Positions 53,219-58,796 of a DNA stretch of 58,796 nt are shown piece by piece. Position 1 is the first letter of the stretch; each line of letters begins with the position of its first letter. A program made the translations under genes and the position numbers. The stretch is from Chara braunii. Taxonomy: Eukaryota; Streptophyta; Charophyceae; Charales; Characeae. The notes under the pieces are model-generated. The model did no database searches, had not been told where the DNA came from, and saw only the letters and a program-made list of their open reading frames with translations. The stretch covers positions 1,801,983-1,860,778 of the forward strand of contig BFEA01000001.1 of assembly GCA_003427395.1 (NCBI GenBank), written 5' to 3'.

Positions 53219-53719
53219 TTGTATGTATTGGGATGTACATTGCTTATTGATGTTTCACTGACATTGCATTGTCCATTGAGTCCTTTTCATCACATTGCAG
53301 ATCCTTGGCTCCATACACATTGCCCAACGGGGCATGTGTCAATGTTTGTGGGTAACATTGAGCATCAATTGGAATATCCCTCCCCTGTATCCAACGTGCC
53401 TGTCCGCATCATCAAGCAGCGGTGTCTAAGGTGTGCATTAATGACGGCCCACCCCTATGCCCAGGAATATGCTTATAACCAGGACTGCCCTTTACTTATC
53501 CTCGCATGCAACGCGCCTTACGTCTGACTGATCTGGCTGATCAAGAGGCAGTTTAAGGACAGCCCCCAAGGTCCTCAGGAATTATTTAATGTCGCAGACA
53601 GGATGGAGATCACAGACAGCGGACAGTTCAGAACCCCGCCAGAAATGTTTATAGACGGTGTCGTGAGCGTCTGCATAGGACTGGTCAGTCTGCACTCCCT
53701 CTATCAGTGCAGCAATTAG
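53219..53719 (+). pseudogene. Unidentified 167-codon reading frame with one internal stop
   Basis: One frame reads 102 codons, a TGA at 53525, then 64 more codons to TAG. Composition looks protein-like: HCPTGHVSMFVGNIEHQLEY, then CLRCALMTAHPYAQEYAYNQ, then after the stop QFKDSPQGPQELFNVADRM and TPPEMFIDGVVSVCIGLVSL. An AG acceptor-like TTGCAG lies at about 53295. I do not recognise the family. It may be a decayed transposon or an exon of another gene; if it is an exon, the first 25 residues are intronic. Confidence 0.4.
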
Positions 53720-53840
53720 CCTTCAAGGACAAAGCAGCATGGCCTGGGTGTACTACAATGGGTTGGCATGGTGACCGTGACCCATGCTTCGACCAGGGCC
53801 CTTCAGAGGTACCGCCCTCTCCTGCCAGATGCGCCACCGG

Positions 53841-54260
53841 GAAGAATGTCGTTTCTCAAGGTAGAGCGCTCACGATTCCTCTCGAAGATAGGACACTCAA
53901 GGTTGGACTCACTTCCTCACCGTAAAAAGAGATTGAGAGGGTAGATAAGGTAAGGGAACAATGTTCCTGGAGATAGCTGCCCCCAACCGCAGATTTCTCA
54001 CCAACTGAGCCAACGTGCATTTCGATGACTGGTCGTAGTTTCGGTACCACCCACAACGCAATGCAGTGCCACCTCAGCCAAAATGCCACAGCAGCATGTT
54101 CTCATCATACATACATCTGCTGTCACCACAGCCTTCCTGCGACTCACCCCTCTACCTGGGTGTCGCAATATCTCACCAGCGCCAATGTATCCTCACTGTA
54201 CAGAAGCATCTTCAGCGCGCCAAGTAACAATGTCACCAGCGGCATTTATCGGTAAACCAA
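53841..54260 (-). repeat. Retroelement leader-like repeat, copy B (cf. 2265-2860)
   Basis: Shares ordered blocks with 2410-2830. The LTR and primer-binding site seen next to copy A are not present here. Confidence 0.55.
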
Positions 54261-55984
54261 TGGCCACACATAGGGAGCCAAGAAAGTGTTACTGGCACCT
54301 TAGACCTATGCACAGACCGCACAGAGGGGCGTTCGGAAGACATAATACACAGTGAGACCCGTCGTAGCAAAAGACAGATCACCGAGAACGGGCCTAAGCT
54401 TTGTAGGATTCCTTCTCCCAATCTCCCTGCCCCGAGCACCCCATCCAATCCCCTCTGTCGACTAACATCCCTGACCACCGCAATAAAGTAGAAAAGTACT
54501 GCTAGGGATCGATAAGGATGGCGGTACTATGAGTCGTCTGCAAGGAAAGAAGCGGTGGAATCATTGAAGGTCAGACTAACCTCCGAGAGAAGAAGTGGGC
54601 ACAGATGAAGACTCCATGACAAGCTGAAATTCTTTGCAGATGGCAGGGACAGAATTACTCGGTCGGCAGAGGATGAGGACCGGCAAGACAAAGTCAGAAG
54701 GAGCCCCATCAGATTGTGGTTAATGGAAGGGGAAAAAAGGATAGTGGCGCCGAGGGTCAGCTGGAAGGAAAGAGGTTGCAGAACCATCGAAGGACTCTCC
54801 ATATCCAGGGAGGAGGCCCGAGCGGAAACGAAGTTCATGTTACAAGCGAAATCCGGGAGGCAAGTTGAGCTAGGCCGGAGGACGGGGACCAACAGAAAAA
54901 ACTTAGATCCAAGTTTATCAGGCTATGACCGGTAAACGTTAAGGTGGTGGTCCTGCGGGAAGACCGAATACGCTGGAAAGAATGTTACAACTCGGAACCA
55001 GGTCGGAGAAGACAGTCTGTGTTACAAACAGGAAGCCAGACCCTCGGATGAAAAATCGCACTAGGAAGGGCAAGACTGGGAGGCAGATGGGATCGGAAGA
55101 GTGGGCGGCTTGATCACGATAAGGGAAAGGAAAATAGGATGCAGCAGGCAGGGACTCTGGACTACAAATGGTTCAAGACCCACACCAGGCCACTTGAGTT
55201 GACAAACCAAGATGATCCAGAGGTCTCAGAAAATTTACTTCAAGACGAGGGTTTAGGGTTTAGGGTTTGGACGATACTTCCGTAACGAGAGACAAGGAGG
55301 AATAGGGGGAGACGAGACACATGGGTAAGGTAGAAGCATGAGTCTCAAGGGACAGCTTGAGTAGGCGGTAAGCTCTTTCTTGCTGTTATGGGTACACCTG
55401 GCAGATCTAGTGAACAGATCTGAGAGGAAAGAGTAAAGCAGAGCAAACTGACAGTCAATCCTCCAGAAGACTGGAGTAATCAATGCTGTTCAGGGGTCTT
55501 TCGGACAGACGGGAGGAAGCGGGTGATTTTCATGATTGTAATGTTTTATTCTGACTTGCCGGTGGAATAGGAACCGGACTGTTGCTCCCCAGAATGGAAA
55601 GGAGCCAGGACCATAAGGCCCTGTTCTTTTAAAAGAGCACGCAGAAGTCCAGATAGTCATGTAACAAGCAGAGAGCTCAAATGCACCAAGATTCCATCCA
55701 AATAAGAGCAATACGATGAACTCGTGAGCCAATGTTCTAGCCCTCAGGCCACACCTACGCAGTATTCAATGTCGCTCCTCGCTGTCTGGCACCAGCGCCC
55801 AGCCTACTCTACCTTTCCTACCTAACCTACCTACCTTTCGTGCAACAGGCTCACTTCCATTTTGAAGACCAAGTACATGTCGTCAACGTAAATGCTGACC
55901 TCCCACATACACCAGGTACGTACTCTCGTCTCCCTCATCACACCCTGTCGTCCCACTTCTGGGGCTCCTTCGGAAGACCCCCTT
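54261..55984. other. Unassigned sequence
   Basis: Purine-rich on the plus strand, with short frames only. No domain, RNA or long repeat was recognised except the telomere-like motif at 55249. Confidence 0.4.
55249..55270. repeat. Plant telomere-type repeat, about three units
   Basis: GGGTTTAGGGTTTAGGGTTT: TTTAGGG repeats as in most plant telomeres. Too short to be a telomere; on the minus strand it is also a telo-box (AAACCCTA) promoter motif. Confidence 0.85.
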
Positions 55985-56690
55985 TCGCCATTCTCTGCCT
56001 ATGCGCCCCACTGCCCTGCAGCGCCCCTCACCTCTCAGCGCCCGTGCATGCCCCAGCCCGCAGATGTGCATGGAGACACTTGCGTGCGAGCGCAGCAGCG
56101 TGTCGGCATTGCCTGCCTAGGGCAGCATGCTCTTGTTGGGTTCCTTGCTGCCTATATGAAAGTGGCAGCCGCTGCTGGACTCCTTGGGCCTGGCTGAGGA
56201 AGTTTCCAGTAGCTTCTGGTCGGGCCCCAGTGTCTGCGCCCAGGCCCATCTCGACAGTTGAGGGCCTGGGCCCTTTTCAGTTGGGCACACACAGAATTTC
56301 CCAGGCTCCGAATGTTTGCTGCATTTGCACTGGCCCGCGGGGTAGATACGACGACAATGCTGGTTTCTGGTTGGCCCGTGGCCCCATTGTGATGTGTCGG
56401 CCTCAAAAAGCATGTGCCCAGGGCACAACCACCCTGGCCCTGGGCTCAACTCCCTGGCGCGTTTACTTCTTCTGGAAGTGCCCAGGGTAGGGTTCAGGTG
56501 CTACTTCAACCAACTGTCGTGCAGCAACTGTCTGAGACCCGCATTGGAAAATGCCGAGATAAGGGTCTCTCGTGAATATTCCGGCCCGCCTTCACTTAGA
56601 ACAGGCACGAGGCTTGCTGGGGGCCACAGTCAGAACATATGAATGTTGTCTAGGGGCCCCTAAGGACACATTCCTCACATCTACATCCCT
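55985..56690 (+). mobile_element. Dispersed repeat of the fold-back family, copy C
   Basis: Collinear with 50135-50945 at high similarity, including CATTGCCTGCCTAGG, TTCCAGTAGCTTCTGGTCGG and CTTCACTTAGAACAGGCAC. It lacks the 35 bp internal duplication of copy B and stops earlier on the right. Confidence 0.8.
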
Positions 56691-58079
56691 GTATTTTCTT
56701 TACCCAGAGTTTTGCCAACGGGAATGGGAATTATAAATTGCCAAAGTTGCGGCCCAAAATTTTATGCATGCCCCTTGATACAACTTTCAGGTTCAGTAGG
56801 CCCAACCTTTCCTTGGCTTCTGTGTATGCTGGCAAAAACGTAGGTAGGGCTGTGGTGAATTGATGGTTTAACGGAGTAGGGGAAACTGTACAGCACCTCT
56901 TGTCAGATATCTGCTCCTGGCTTGGCTGAAATCTTTTTGTTTCCCCCCATCTCACTGTCCCTTTCAGGAAGAGGAAAGCCGGCGGCATGAGCAACTGAGG
57001 TTCAACTGCAAATGCTCTTATCTTGAGGTGTGTTCTTTTGCGTCATTCCTCTTTTTCCACTTGAAAAGGATATTGTATAGAGTCATCATCAGTGAGACAC
57101 AATCCTGCAATCTCGTCCTCTGTGAGGGCATACTCACACTGGGACATTTTCTACTAAGCTCTGTATGTGATTACATCCAGATTCGTCCAGGTTTGGCTGC
57201 AATTGCAGTCCAGTATAGAAGCGCTAGTGCGAGTAGGCCCTGATACAAAACCTGTCCGAAGCAGCAAACCTACTCCAATGGCTTGTTGTGTGATTGAGCA
57301 AAATCTTACACCATTGAAAAAACACTTTCCATTGAAAGGACAAAGTTAGCCTGGCCAGAATGTGCCCTGCCTTCTGCTCATCCTGTCCATCTGCACATCG
57401 GGATGCATTCTGAGGAATTTCTGACTGGGCTAAATTTTGCATTTGCAAACCTGAGCCGGACCTGTTATGTACTTTTACTTTATGGCTAGGCTGTTTGGCC
57501 GAGCCCCTGGGCACCCAACTTGGCTGGGCGCCCGGCTGGGCATGAACTCCGTGCGGGGTTCCAGGCAGCCCCAGCACGAGAAACAAAAACCAACAAAAAA
57601 TAAAAAATTCTCGGAAAAAGATTGTGTAGAATTGCAATTCAAACGACATTCGGGTGAGGGTCACATCACAATTCCTCACAGGATTGAAGATAAAAAAGAG
57701 GAAACAACACAATCAGACTAAGGCACCCTCCTTTCGGCCCCTTCAGCCCCCCAAAGACCAATTTATACTCCGCTTCACCCCCTTGCCAGCCAACACTCGA
57801 AAAAAGAAAGGAGCCCGGATATGGACCCCTCTGGGGACAAAACCCACCCTGAGAAAAAGAAAAAAGAAAAGAGAAGGGCTGATTTTTGCCTGCAAGGGTT
57901 GCCCCGTGCAGGTGACCCCTGGGCGACCTGCCCAGGCTGTACTGCACGGCCGGGCGAGTTTGGACCTTTTCCCAAATCTAAATTGATCCAGTGCAGTTCA
58001 TTGGTTGGCTTGATGTGATTCTCCAGTGTAGAATTCACTTTAATGATTGCAATAAATATGGATTCACTCAGTGTTACAT
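56691..58079. other. Unassigned sequence
   Basis: A 162-codon minus-strand frame (57224-57712) has no recognisable domain. Purine-rich plus strand at 57780-57880. No gene call. Confidence 0.4.
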
Positions 58080-58104
58080 GCTGCGCCTGCAACAGGCTGC
58101 ACGG

Positions 58105-58290
58105 ACCACTTTCAGGCCCGTGACGTTTTCAGGCCAAAAGCCTGAAAACAAGGGCCTACAGGCCCTGTGTCGTTTCAGCCTGAAAGCCTGAAAACAACGG
58201 CCTACGGTCCGTGTGTCGTTTCAGGCTAAATCAGAGCCTTTCCGGCCCTGAGTCTTTTCAGCCTGAAACTGAGGGCCATTTTCAGGCCCT
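58105..58290. repeat. Cluster of short inverted repeats, TTTTCAGGC/GCCTGAAAA
   Basis: Motifs TTTTCAGGC, GCCTGAAAAC and TTTCAGCCTGAAA recur at least six times in both orientations with GGGCCT blocks between. Several small stems could form. Confidence 0.75.
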
Positions 58291-58569
58291 CGTCAGATCG
58301 ACCTGCCCGGAAACTCAGGCACCGAACCAGGGTTTTAGCACAGGCTATTTTGTGCCTGTTTTCAAGACAACCCCTGGTTGAGCTTCAACACCAGGGTCTG
58401 GCATGTTTCGGCATTGGCAAGAGCAGCCTCCTGGACGGGCCAGCACTATATAGGACTGGCCCGCCCTGCAGGCTGCAAGTAGTTCCTAGGTACTTCCCAG
58501 GCACTTCACATGCAGTTCAGGAGGCAGGAGGTAGTCTTCAGGATTCGGCAGCAGCACTCTGGAGGAGCG

Positions 58570-58692
58570 CCACAGTAGTAGCAGCGCTAGCAGTAGTCTT
58601 CAGCGCTGGGCGCTAGTAGCGTTAGCAGTAGTCTTCAGCGCTGGGCGCTAGTAGCGTTAGCAGTAGTCTTCAGCGCTGGGCGCTAGTAGTAG
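58570..58692. repeat. 35 bp tandem repeat, three copies
   Basis: Unit TAGCAGTAGTCTTCAGCGCT plus GGGCGCTAGTAGCGT, three nearly identical copies, followed by a short (GA)n. Confidence 0.95.
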
Positions 58693-58714
58693 CTAGAGTA
58701 GTACTGGAGAGAGA

Positions 58715-58770
58715 GAGAGAGATTGGGCGGAGGCCAGGGAGACTTACCTGCAGCGCCATAGCTCCAGCTT
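58715..58770 (-). other. Minus-strand ATG plus splice-donor motif, copy 2
   Basis: The minus strand reads AGCTATGGCGCTGCAGGTAA followed by GTCTCCC and GGCCTCCGCCC. It matches the unit at 52595-52640 except for two inserted bases and changes in the intron-side spacer. Confidence 0.45.
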
Positions 58771-58796
58771 CGTCTTCGAGGTACCTGCAGCACAGC

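Noticed and set aside
57224-57712. 162-codon minus-strand frame as a LINE RT fragment
   Set aside because: No RT motif (such as Y-x-D-D or the C-terminal Cys-His pattern) could be identified.

Overview
The window looks like nuclear DNA of a streptophyte with a large, repeat-swollen genome. A charophyte alga of the Chara type is my best guess (inference; no species-diagnostic sequence was checked). The evidence is one spliced gene for a plant-type KIN-12 (phragmoplast) kinesin with GT-AG introns, a short TTTAGGG telomere-like tract, Ty3/gypsy remnants primed by plant-type tRNAs, SINE-like tRNA-derived repeats, many long microsatellites and an assembly gap. There are no bacterial operons, no CRISPR and no prokaryotic signals. 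Most short open frames are accidental.

Layout. 1-3000: (GA)n, a pair of dispersed repeats, an antisense mitochondrial cox1 fragment (NUMT) and a minus-strand retroelement junction with an initiator-Met-type primer site. 3000-5500: an antisense 25S rRNA scrap, (TC)n, then an LTR-like block carrying an antisense U6 snRNA 3' half and an antisense tRNA-like unit. 7634-16424: a nest. One Ty3/gypsy element (gag, protease, RT, all decayed) is interrupted by a 1.8 kb LTR-like insert beside gag, a 3.6 kb LTR-like insert inside gag (with more 25S rRNA and microsatellites), and a 1.05 kb fold-back insert inside the RT. 17000-19900: a hairpin array and a minus-strand LTR-like copy. 19900-23850: minus-strand gag/protease remnant with its LTR. 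24900-27150: (TA)n and two AT-rich arrays of about 100-115 bp subrepeats. 28050-35260: LTRs with a tRNA-Asp primer site, some in tandem and one ending in a snap-back. 28860-31087 and 36800-38441: two copies of a roughly 2 kb block with covarying hairpins every 177-180 bp and a Pol III-like unit. 38500-43200: intergenic repeats, a 144 bp duplication and a tRNA-headed SINE.

43272-46190: the only convincing protein gene, the first three coding exons of a KIN-12 kinesin on the plus strand. The P-loop exon and all later exons are not visible. They lie in the 910 bp gap or beyond the window, so 48000-58796 may be intron. That stretch holds pyrimidine-rich DNA, SINE-like units, two copies of the family that also forms the fold-back, microsatellites and an unidentified broken reading frame.

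The most unusual theme is a set of LTR-like repeats with TGTCG...CGACA ends. They end in a compensatorily conserved hairpin, and their upstream parts contain antisense scraps of structural RNA genes (25S rRNA, U6, tRNA-like Pol III units). All comparisons were made by eye; no alignment or search was run.
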